Shown here: positions 1 through 5,338 of the stretch, piece by piece | Numbering within the stretch: the stretch's first letter is position 1 | Layout: each line of letters opens with the position of its first letter | Origin: Desulfobacterales bacterium | GTDB taxonomy: Bacteria; Desulfobacterota; Syntrophobacteria; B119-G9 | Assembly (NCBI GenBank): GCA_026992215.1 | Contig: JALXAI010000323.1 | Coordinates: forward strand, 1 to 5,534 | Direction of reading: 5' to 3' | DNA: 5,534 nucleotides | The notes under the pieces: model-generated | Database searches by the model: none | What the model was told of the DNA's origin: nothing | Seen by the model: only the letters and a program-made list of their open reading frames with translations | Translations under genes and position numbers: made by a program

Positions 1-1581
1 TTGATATTGAGCCGTGTTAACCAGAACCTGATCAGGATAAGGTCCTCTTTTAAATGGGATGTCGATTCACTTTCGGATCCCGATTATCAATACGGTGGAG
101 ATAAAATATCCGTACTTGGAAAGGTTACCCTTGACGTGGCTCCAAAAAAGATTCGGATGGCGGGAAGTGTTAACATCCCGAATGGGGAACTCTTGTTAAA
201 CCTTTACTACGTAGATTTTTCCAGGAACCCTTTCAACTGGGAGATGAGGGGGCAATATAGCCGCGTGAATGGTTCTCTCAAAATACTGGCCTCGAATTTC
301 AGAATAAAGGACATTGTGACCGTCAGCGTGCCGGGAACAATAAGATTAGATGGCTCCGGAATCCCGTATTTTGATCTTAGTGTCAAAATTCCGGATGCCT
401 CTGTAAGCCGATTATTCAACTTTTTCGTCAAAGAACCTTATAAGGACGAGATCGTGTATCTTAACAGGGTTTCCACGGGCGGCAAGATTGGTGCTGCTGT
501 AACGGTGACCGGGAGTACAAAAGATCCAACTATACGGGGGAAGGTGTTTTTGAAAGAAGCTTCGGTGAAATCTGAAGGCAAGACATCCGTGGGTTGCAAG
601 CTTGACGGCGTGATTCCGCTGTGGATAAGGCCTTTCTCAACAATCGAGGATGGCAAGGTACGGGAGAAACCCCTGAAGGGGAGCCTTAGAATATCATTGT
701 TTTCCGTGCCTTTTCTCGGGGATTATCGCTTCGACACACGCCTTCTGACCTTTGTGAATCTGGTAAAAATTAGCAATCATATCCTCCTGAAAAATGATGC
801 GCTAGACATCGATATCTCACCCGTAGAAATCCATTACAAACCGCCTGCGGGGTTTGAAATTGATACGGGAGCCAGTGTCAGGGACGTGAAAATCGGCAAG
901 GTGATCACTTCTTTCGTGTCGCTCAACAGACCCCTGAACGGGCACCTTCGGGGTAACCTGGATAGGATCAAAATTGTTAACGGAAAGCTTGTAACACATG
1001 GATATCTTACCGCAAAGATATTCAAAGGAACCGTGAAGATCGCAAACCTGGGCGTGGAAAATGTTTTTAGCCAGGACAGGATTCTTGATGCTGATATTGA
1101 TTTCAGGGACATAGACCTGGAAGAATTGACTGCCATTACCAATTTTGGCAAAATAACAGGAGTTCTGGAAGGATATATTCATAACCTTAAGGTTGCTTAC
1201 GGACAGCCGGTATCTTTTGATGCCCTGTTTCAGACTGTTAAAAAGAAGGGGATCACCCAGAAGATCAACGTGAAGGCAGTGGACAATATCGCTCAGCTGG
1301 GGGGTTCGGGCTCATCATTCCAGGGATTGGGCAAGCTGGTTACCGTTTTTTTCAAAGAATTCCCCTATGAACAAATCGGGATCAGGTGTACACTTAAAAA
1401 TGACGTGTTCACGATCAGGGGAACGGTAATTTCTGATCATACCGAGTATCTTGTAAAAAGAAAGGGATTAACGGGGATAAACGTGATAAACAGGAATCCC
1501 AACAACAACATAAGTTTCAAAGATATGATCAGGCGTTTACGCAGGATCACGCAGACATCCAAACCAGTTATTGGTCCGTGA
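1..1581 (+). CDS. AsmA-superfamily / YdbH-like intermembrane transport protein, C-terminal part (5' end outside window)
   Basis: The reading frame is open from the first base to a TGA at 1579, giving 526 residues. The TTG at position 1 is only the window edge, and the true start lies upstream, since YdbH proteins usually exceed 800 residues. The visible part is a long run of alternating hydrophobic/polar beta strands, typical of the AsmA/TamB/YdbH superfamily, whose members form hydrophobic grooves spanning the periplasm and moving phospholipids between membranes. Toward the C-terminus there are family-like signatures: a D-I-D-F-R-D-I-D-L-E-E-L segment (about 363-374), G-x-I-T-G-V-L-E-G (about 384-391), a Q-K-I-N-V-K-A-V-D-N-I stretch (420-430) ending in L-G-G, and F-K-E-F-P-Y-E-Q-I-G (451-460). 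The end is basic (R-R-L-R-R-I, about 514-519). The next gene encodes a YdbL-like lipoprotein 22 nt downstream, which mirrors the E. coli ydbH-ynbE-ydbL order and supports the call. Substrate is not visible. Family membership is likely; exact orthology to YdbH is inference. Confidence 0.8.
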   Translation: MILSRVNQNLIRIRSSFKWDVDSLSDPDYQYGGDKISVLGKVTLDVAPKKIRMAGSVNIPNGELLLNLYYVDFSRNPFNWEMRGQYSRVNGSLKILASNFRIKDIVTVSVPGTIRLDGSGIPYFDLSVKIPDASVSRLFNFFVKEPYKDEIVYLNRVSTGGKIGAAVTVTGSTKDPTIRGKVFLKEASVKSEGKTSVGCKLDGVIPLWIRPFSTIEDGKVREKPLKGSLRISLFSVPFLGDYRFDTRLLTFVNLVKISNHILLKNDALDIDISPVEIHYKPPAGFEIDTGASVRDVKIGKVITSFVSLNRPLNGHLRGNLDRIKIVNGKLVTHGYLTAKIFKGTVKIANLGVENVFSQDRILDADIDFRDIDLEELTAITNFGKITGVLEGYIHNLKVAYGQPVSFDALFQTVKKKGITQKINVKAVDNIAQLGGSGSSFQGLGKLVTVFFKEFPYEQIGIRCTLKNDVFTIRGTVISDHTEYLVKRKGLTGINVINRNPNNNISFKDMIRRLRRITQTSKPVIGP

Positions 1582-1587
1582 TCGAAA

Positions 1588-1595
1588 GAAAGGAG
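1588..1595 (+). promoter_or_regulatory. Ribosome binding site deciding the lipoprotein start
   Basis: GAAAGGAG lies 8 nt before the ATG at 1604. The frame is also open from a TTG at 1571, but that start would overlap the upstream gene, would put this Shine-Dalgarno inside the coding region, and would add eleven charged residues ahead of an otherwise normal lipoprotein signal. The start at 1604 is therefore preferred. Confidence 0.8.
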
Positions 1596-1603
1596 AGTGG
1601 CCG

Positions 1604-2206
1604 ATGAGAAGGGAAAAGACAACTAAACTGGCGGTTTTGGCGGTGTTTTTCATGATGTTTTCATGTGTGACCATAAATATCTATTTCCCGGCGGAAAAGG
1701 TTAACAGGGTTGCGGACGAGATTGCGAAAGAGGTGAGGGGCAAGGAGGTGAAGGAAAAACCTGCTCCGCAGCCAAAGAGCGAAAAGGAGGGAAGGATAAT
1801 AAACATACGGTTTGCCGGTTTTTTCGCGCCCCGTGAGGCCTGTGCCGCGGAGGCCACGGAGGTTAGCAATGCGGTGATCAGGAGCATCAAGGAGCGCATG
1901 AAAGAAAGGTTTGCCCTTCTTGTTCCATTTTTCGATGCCGGAAATATCGGGGAAAACAACGAGGGATTCCTGAGTTTGAGAAATGTTTCGGGACTCAGTG
2001 TAAAACAGCGGGCAAGGTTGAACAAGCTTGTCAAGGCGGAAAACAAGGACAGAGAGGCGCTCTATGCTGAAGTGGCAAAGGCGTTGAACATTGCTCCCGA
2101 TCAGGTGTCGCGAGTCGCGAAGATCTTTGCCGGGAAATGGCACGAAACATGCCGAAAAGGCTGGTGGATACAGCTTGACGACGGAACCTGGACGAGGAAA
2201 CAATAG
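1604..2206 (+). CDS. Outer-membrane-type lipoprotein fusing a YnbE-like N-terminus to a YdbL-like DUF1318 domain
   Basis: This is a 200-residue protein. Residues 1-20 form a lipoprotein signal: basic M-R-R-E-K-T-T-K, a hydrophobic core, then F-S-C with the lipidated cysteine at 21. Residue +2 is Val, not Asp, which by the E. coli rule favours outer-membrane sorting. Directly after the cysteine comes V-T-I-N-I-Y-F-P, a beta-strand-like stretch resembling the I-T-I-N-M-N-V segment I recall from E. coli YnbE. A charged linker (about 46-63) leads to a hydrophobic patch ending A-C-A-A-E (64-83). The C-terminal half matches E. coli YdbL (DUF1318) in order: G-N-I-G-E-N-N-E-G-F-L (113-123), a helical region with A-L-Y-A-E-V-A-K-A-L-N-I (152-163), and a closing W-I-Q-L-D-D-G-T-W-T-R-K (188-199). 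In E. coli YnbE is the outer-membrane partner of YdbH, and YdbL modulates their interaction. The placement just after a YdbH-like gene suggests one polypeptide does both jobs. The DUF1318 call is firm; the YnbE equivalence is inference from position and a short motif. Confidence 0.82.
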   Translation: MRREKTTKLAVLAVFFMMFSCVTINIYFPAEKVNRVADEIAKEVRGKEVKEKPAPQPKSEKEGRIINIRFAGFFAPREACAAEATEVSNAVIRSIKERMKERFALLVPFFDAGNIGENNEGFLSLRNVSGLSVKQRARLNKLVKAENKDREALYAEVAKALNIAPDQVSRVAKIFAGKWHETCRKGWWIQLDDGTWTRKQ

Positions 2207-2250
2207 TTGGGAATACCGGAACTCGACGCAGAAACGGGCCAAAACATTCC

Positions 2251-2279
2251 TTGACTTATTTGCGAGGAACAGTTAGGCT
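2251..2279 (+). promoter_or_regulatory. Candidate sigma70-type promoter for the FKBP gene
   Basis: TTGACT (2251-2256) is followed after 17 nt by TAGGCT (2274-2279). The -35 box matches five of six consensus bases. The -10 box keeps the T-A-...-T positions that matter most. Transcription would begin near 2286, leaving a leader of about 36 nt before the ATG at 2322. The 115-nt gap to the preceding gene and the terminator downstream fit an independent FKBP unit. This is judged by eye only. Confidence 0.4.
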
Positions 2280-2321
2280 ACCAGGTATGTTTTAAATTTC
2301 AAAATTCACAAGGAGAACGAA

Positions 2322-2795
2322 ATGGAGAAAGTAAAGAATGGTCATTTTGTGAAGGTGCATTACACCGGGAAGCTTGAAAACGGGGAAGTATTCGATTCAA
2401 GCAGGAATTCGCAACCTATCGAAGTTCATGTTGGAGCCGGGCAGGTTATAAAAGGCTTCGAAGATGCGCTGATCGGAATGACCGTGAGCGAGACAAAAAC
2501 TTTTACTCTTTCTCCCGAGGAAGCGTATGGAGAGAGAGATGAGAATCTTGAGCAGTCGTTTATGAAATCAAGCCTGCCGCCGAATTTCGAACCGAAAGTT
2601 GGCGAAATCCTGGGATTGCAAACTCCCGAAGGACACCAGATACCGGCGACGGTCAAAGAAGTCGATGACGAAAAAATCGTTGTTGATCTCAACCACCCGC
2701 TGGCGGGTAAGGCTCTCACTTTTGAAATCGAGGTAATGGAAATAAACGAGTGTTCCAGCGCTTCCATGTGCGGCGGTTGCAGCTGCAGTTGCTAA
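2322..2795 (+). CDS. slyD: SlyD-like FKBP-type peptidyl-prolyl cis-trans isomerase with cysteine-rich C-terminal tail
   Basis: This 157-residue protein starts at an ATG preceded by AAGGAG (2310-2315, 6-nt spacer). It has the two-domain SlyD layout. The FKBP half opens with V-H-Y-T-G (12-16) and F-D-S-S (24-27), followed by G-Q-V-I-K-G-F-E-D-A-L (40-50) and E-A-Y-G (67-70). An insert-in-flap chaperone domain spans roughly 71-123, and the FKBP fold closes with V-D-L-N-H-P-L-A-G-K (121-130) and L-T-F-E-I-E-V (132-138). Active-site positions visible by family comparison are Tyr14, Asp25, Val42, Ile43, Tyr69 and Phe134; Phe46 sits where FKBP12 has Trp. No signal peptide is seen, so the protein should be cytoplasmic. 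Family members catalyse proline isomerisation and act as folding chaperones. The last 14 residues hold five cysteines (144, 150, 153, 155, 157) and end C-G-G-C-S-C-S-C. This shorter, histidine-free tail replaces the His/Cys-rich metal-binding tail of E. coli SlyD and suggests thiolate metal binding, which is inference. Confidence 0.93.
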   Translation: MEKVKNGHFVKVHYTGKLENGEVFDSSRNSQPIEVHVGAGQVIKGFEDALIGMTVSETKTFTLSPEEAYGERDENLEQSFMKSSLPPNFEPKVGEILGLQTPEGHQIPATVKEVDDEKIVVDLNHPLAGKALTFEIEVMEINECSSASMCGGCSCSC

Positions 2796-2824
2796 ACTTT
2801 GAAGTCGAGATAATGGATCAATAG

Positions 2825-2852
2825 AGAGCCGGCTGCGGTGCCGGCTCTTTTT
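2825..2852 (+). terminator. Rho-independent terminator of the FKBP gene
   Basis: A perfect 9-bp stem, AGAGCCGGC (2825-2833) with GCCGGCTCT (2840-2848), encloses the six-base loop TGCGGT and runs straight into a T tract (2848-2852). It begins 29 nt after the FKBP stop codon. Read on the other strand, the same hairpin lies just past the stop of the convergent amidotransferase gene, but there the sequence after the stem is not T-rich. It therefore looks like a terminator mainly for + strand transcripts. Confidence 0.92.
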
Positions 2853-2860
2853 ACTTCCGG

Positions 2861-3631
2861 TTACTGCAAGCCGGTGGTGTCAGTTACCTGGATTGGTTTC
2901 TGAAAGATTATATCTGTGGACGAAATTGCCAGGAGCAGTCCGTGAGTATTGGTAGCTTTTGCGATGCGTCTCCAGCTCTCCCTGCTCAGCCCCTTTTCTA
3001 CCGTGGTTACAAGGAGTGCTCCCTCCAGTTCGCGGCTCCCTTTCAAGACCATGAACTGCCTGTGATTGGTGAAAGCAAATAGTACTCTTCCGTTTGTCAG
3101 CAGGTAGTTGTACTCGCCGGGGTACCGCTCCAGCATTTCCCTGGTGCTTAGCTCGAGTGTTCCGAAAAGCTCGGGGATACCGCCCCACTTGAAGTAATAT
3201 TCAACCATGTGATCTCTCAAAAACTCGAAAGCCCTGGCAGAATCACTGGAAAGATCTTCCAGCGGTTCGTTTGCCGTCTTGTAAGACTCAATCGCCGGAG
3301 CTTTCCCGTTGTGAGCGAATAACCAGTCGTAACCGAGGAAATTCATGGTAAACGGGTGAGCGTGGCATTCGTCTACCGGGCCGCTCGTGCGAAAACGCAC
3401 GTGTGATATAATGATATTGCTCCTTATGACTCTTGCGAGCCTCTGGAAACTATCGTGCAGCACCCCCGGCACGTATACCTGGCTGGCAGACTTCTCAACA
3501 AAGGCCCTGCTGTCCAGATAAAAACCGATTCCCCAGCCATCCATATTTTTTCTTGCCTGGAGTGCAAAAATAGGCAACGATTTCGGTGCCGAGTATCGTC
3601 TTGCTGCGGAAAGAGCAAAGAGTTCGCACAT
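2861..3631 (-). CDS. Class II glutamine amidotransferase, YafJ-like stand-alone domain protein
   Basis: This 256-residue protein starts M-C-E-L-F-A-L. Once the initiator Met is removed, Cys2 becomes the N-terminal nucleophile of Ntn-type (class II) amidotransferases. Other family motifs are in order: N-M-D-G-W-G-I-G-F-Y (29-38), I-S-H-V-R-F-R-T-S-G (75-84), C-H-A-H-P-F (89-94), W-L-F-A-H-N-G (103-109) and, further on, S-D-S-A-R-A-F. Length and motif order match YafJ-like proteins, which consist of the glutaminase domain alone. Such enzymes hydrolyse glutamine and pass ammonia to a partner or acceptor, but no synthase domain or neighbour is visible, so the acceptor is unknown. The in-frame ATG four codons upstream (3643) is rejected because it would bury the catalytic cysteine and overlaps the Shine-Dalgarno. 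The gene converges on the FKBP unit and lies divergent from the glycosyltransferase, so it seems monocistronic. Class II glutaminase is firm; specific function is unknown. Confidence 0.92.
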   Translation of the reverse strand: MCELFALSAARRYSAPKSLPIFALQARKNMDGWGIGFYLDSRAFVEKSASQVYVPGVLHDSFQRLARVIRSNIIISHVRFRTSGPVDECHAHPFTMNFLGYDWLFAHNGKAPAIESYKTANEPLEDLSSDSARAFEFLRDHMVEYYFKWGGIPELFGTLELSTREMLERYPGEYNYLLTNGRVLFAFTNHRQFMVLKGSRELEGALLVTTVEKGLSRESWRRIAKATNTHGLLLAISSTDIIFQKPIQVTDTTGLQ

Positions 3632-3637
3632 GGCTAA

Positions 3638-3641
3638 CTCC
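3638..3641 (-). promoter_or_regulatory. Ribosome binding site deciding the amidotransferase start
   Basis: On the - strand GGAG stands 6 nt before the ATG at 3631-3629 and overlaps the alternative upstream ATG (3643-3641). It supports the start that places Cys at position 2, as the family requires. Confidence 0.75.
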
Positions 3642-3675
3642 ATCCTATCGAGGAGAGTCAGAACTCCTGCATCAG

Positions 3676-3704
3676 ATAATTCGTCCCCCTGCCTCCTGTT
3701 TCAA
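3676..3704 (-). promoter_or_regulatory. Weak candidate promoter for the amidotransferase gene
   Basis: On the - strand TTGAAA (3704-3699) is followed after 17 nt by AATTAT (3681-3676). The matches to the sigma70 consensus are five of six and four of six. It would give a leader of roughly 40 nt. Position is suitable, but boxes of this quality occur by chance, so confidence is low. Confidence 0.28.
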
Positions 3705-4174
3705 TAACACCAATTTCGGAAAATTCCAATATCCTGGTTGCAAGCAAGAAGGAAGGACAGAGCAATGTTTCCAGGATCCGCAGGTTTGTAGTCTTCATTT
3801 CGCGGTGCTTAAGTCCCGGGTTTTTAAGGGTTGTTTTGAGAAATGACACACCTTTCAGTTCCGGTTCAAAGAGAACTTGAGGGAGAAAAGTTAAAGTTAA
3901 ATAGAAGAACAGGTGACATGTGTTCAGCCATGTTCGACTTGAATCTTTTATCGAGCCAGCACCCGGAGTACCTTTCCAGGGATCATGCTTTTCTTTATCA
4001 GAATGCACTATCCCGGTATTGCTACGCGTGTAAAGATTTGATTGCACAAGAAAGCCTTGTAATTTCAGGAAAATACCCCTTAAGCCGGCGCCTCTAAGCC
4101 CTTGACACGGCTCGAACGAGTTCTTTTTTTATTTTTAGATCTTGCACCTGCTTGACAATATCTAGATGAAAGCC

Positions 4175-4180
4175 GAGGTG
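4175..4180 (+). promoter_or_regulatory. Ribosome binding site deciding the glycosyltransferase start
   Basis: GAGGTG lies 6 nt before the ATG at 4187. The upstream in-frame ATG at 4166 has no Shine-Dalgarno. Starting at 4187 also gives M-R-I-G-F-I-S-T-Y-P-P, the usual opening strand of GT-B glycosyltransferases. Confidence 0.78.
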
Positions 4181-4186
4181 ATAGCG

Positions 4187-5326
4187 ATGAGAATAGGTTT
4201 TATTTCGACTTACCCTCCCATTGAATGCGGAATTGCCACATACACACAGTACCTGACGGAAGCCCTGAGAAAAAAACACACAGACGTTTACATTGTGTCC
4301 CACGTGGGTGGCTCGGGGACACAGGTTTTTCCTACCTTCGACTACGAAGACGGTGACATTGCCGAGAAGGCCTATTCAATGATGGTCCGGTTTACGCCGG
4401 ACGTGGTGCATATACAACACGAGTTCGGGTTGTTTGGCAGGCATTTTGGGGTTGCAGTGGTACCCTTGATTATCCAGTTTCGTCTCACCGGAATCCCCGT
4501 AATTACCACCCTGCATACCGTGTACAAGGATATTGACCCGAGCCACGAAGTGATAATAAAGGCAATCTTTGCCAACTCGAACGGCGTTATTGTTCACGAG
4601 TCGTACCAGGAAGAGTCGTTGAAAAAGATATTGAGTCTTAAAGAGATTCAAAAAATTTCTGTCGTGCCCCACGGCGCACGTGAAGTTGATCCCGTACCTG
4701 ATGCAAAAGCGAAATTGGGACTCCCCACGGATAGGAAAGTTATCCTGATTATCGGGTACTTCAGGCCTTCGAAAAATTTTGAGCTTGTGGTGGACATATT
4801 TCCCGATATATTGAAAAAGGTTCCTGACTCTATTCTGGTTATTGCCGGAAAGATAAGGGGAAGTGAACATATTGATTACAGGAACATGCTGTTCAGCAAG
4901 ATAGAGTCGTCTCCGGTACGAGATCGCATATACCTGATAAGGGGACAGTTGCCTCAGCACGTTTTTGATACTATACTTTCCGCAGCCGACGTTGTGGTTT
5001 TGCCGTACAAGATCAGCTCGCAGAGTGGCATCCTGGCACACTGCCTTGCTTTCGGAAAGCCGATAGTCACGAGCAGCACGGAAGCGATGAGACTTGCCAT
5101 CGGCAGGTCCGGTACCGGTTTAATAAGTGAGACCAGGGATGATTTCGTGCAGAATATTATCAGGATTCTAACTGACAAAACCCTTGCTGCCAGTATGTCG
5201 GAAAATGCTCGAAAATACGTAAAAGAGCAAATTTCCTGGTCTATCGTAGCCGACAGGCACATAGAGATTTACCGGAAGTACATGGACATACCCAAGCTTC
5301 ATACGGGGATAATCCTTGTGGAATAG
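4187..5326 (+). CDS. GT4-like (GT-B fold) glycosyltransferase, probable mannosyltransferase
   Basis: This 379-residue protein has no signal peptide or membrane segment, so it is likely cytoplasmic or membrane-peripheral. The N-terminal domain starts with a strand and glycine loop, R-I-G-F-I-S-T-Y-P-P-I-E-C-G-I-A-T-Y (2-19), followed by V-V-H-I-Q-H-E-F-G-L-F-G (73-84), T-L-H-T-V-Y (108-113) and V-V-P-H-G (159-163). The C-terminal domain opens with I-L-I-I-G-Y-F-R-P-S-K-N-F (186-198) and contains A-A-D-V-V-V-L-P-Y (266-274). The donor-binding segment is S-Q-S-G-I-L-A-H-C-L-A-F-G-K-P (278-292). The standard GT4 E-x7-E pair is replaced here by Ser277 and His285, a departure I associate with a QSG-containing subgroup. 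Members transfer a sugar from a nucleotide donor with retention of configuration. A GH130 gene begins 12 nt after the stop, so an operon is likely, and GH130 enzymes act on beta-mannosides. A mannose donor is therefore plausible, but donor and acceptor are inferred from context only. Confidence 0.9.
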   Translation: MRIGFISTYPPIECGIATYTQYLTEALRKKHTDVYIVSHVGGSGTQVFPTFDYEDGDIAEKAYSMMVRFTPDVVHIQHEFGLFGRHFGVAVVPLIIQFRLTGIPVITTLHTVYKDIDPSHEVIIKAIFANSNGVIVHESYQEESLKKILSLKEIQKISVVPHGAREVDPVPDAKAKLGLPTDRKVILIIGYFRPSKNFELVVDIFPDILKKVPDSILVIAGKIRGSEHIDYRNMLFSKIESSPVRDRIYLIRGQLPQHVFDTILSAADVVVLPYKISSQSGILAHCLAFGKPIVTSSTEAMRLAIGRSGTGLISETRDDFVQNIIRILTDKTLAASMSENARKYVKEQISWSIVADRHIEIYRKYMDIPKLHTGIILVE

Positions 5327-5332
5327 GGGGTG
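5325..5332 (+). promoter_or_regulatory. Ribosome binding site of the GH130 gene
   Basis: AGGGGGTG overlaps the glycosyltransferase stop codon and sits 6 nt before the ATG at 5339. The in-frame GTG at 5330 lies inside this Shine-Dalgarno, so ATG 5339 is chosen. The overlap suggests translational coupling of the two genes. Confidence 0.65.
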
Positions 5333-5338
5333 AAAGCC

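Larger units (their letters stand above)
3632..4186. other. Divergent intergenic region without a convincing gene
   Basis: These 555 nt separate the amidotransferase gene (- strand) from the glycosyltransferase gene (+ strand), so promoters for both should lie here. Two open frames exist but neither is convincing. One is on the - strand at 3658-4047, 129 codons, with a possible internal start giving a 46-residue product that ends 26 nt before the amidotransferase. The other is on the + strand at 3843-4097, 84 codons, with an internal ATG at 3918 and a C-Y-A-C motif. Both lack a good Shine-Dalgarno and show no family I recognise, and they overlap each other. Near the glycosyltransferase there are two TTGACA hexamers (4102-4107 and 4152-4157) without good -10 partners, and a T-rich stretch (4121-4136) after the short inverted repeat GAACGAGTTC. 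No tRNA, riboswitch or mobile element is apparent. Confidence 0.55.

Noticed and set aside
1661..2242. A long open frame on the - strand (193 codons) opposite the lipoprotein gene
   Set aside because: It is antisense to a gene with a clear lipobox and DUF1318 domain. Its translation is rich in Arg, Phe and Pro with no family resemblance, and it has no ribosome binding site in context.
2091..2276. A short + strand open frame overlapping the lipoprotein 3' end and the gap before the FKBP gene
   Set aside because: It mostly overlaps the DUF1318 coding sequence in another frame and lacks a Shine-Dalgarno. The tail beyond 2206 is only a chance extension.
3843..4097. An 84-codon + strand frame with a C-Y-A-C motif as a possible small gene
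   Set aside because: There is no adequate ribosome binding site at 3843, only a poorly spaced AGGTG before the internal ATG at 3918, and no family is recognised. It is kept as part of the unexplained intergenic region rather than called.
4114..4130. GAACGAGTTC followed by a run of seven T as an intrinsic terminator
   Set aside because: The stem is only four base pairs with a two-base loop, too short to form a credible terminator hairpin, and no clear + strand gene ends just upstream.
4102..4157. Two TTGACA hexamers as -35 boxes for the glycosyltransferase operon
   Set aside because: Neither has a reasonable -10 hexamer at 16-18 nt. The first runs into a T tract and the second would place the -10 over the Shine-Dalgarno of the gene.
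4376..5041. A 221-codon open frame on the - strand inside the glycosyltransferase gene
   Set aside because: It lies fully opposite a well-supported GT-B coding region and its translation shows no recognisable motif.
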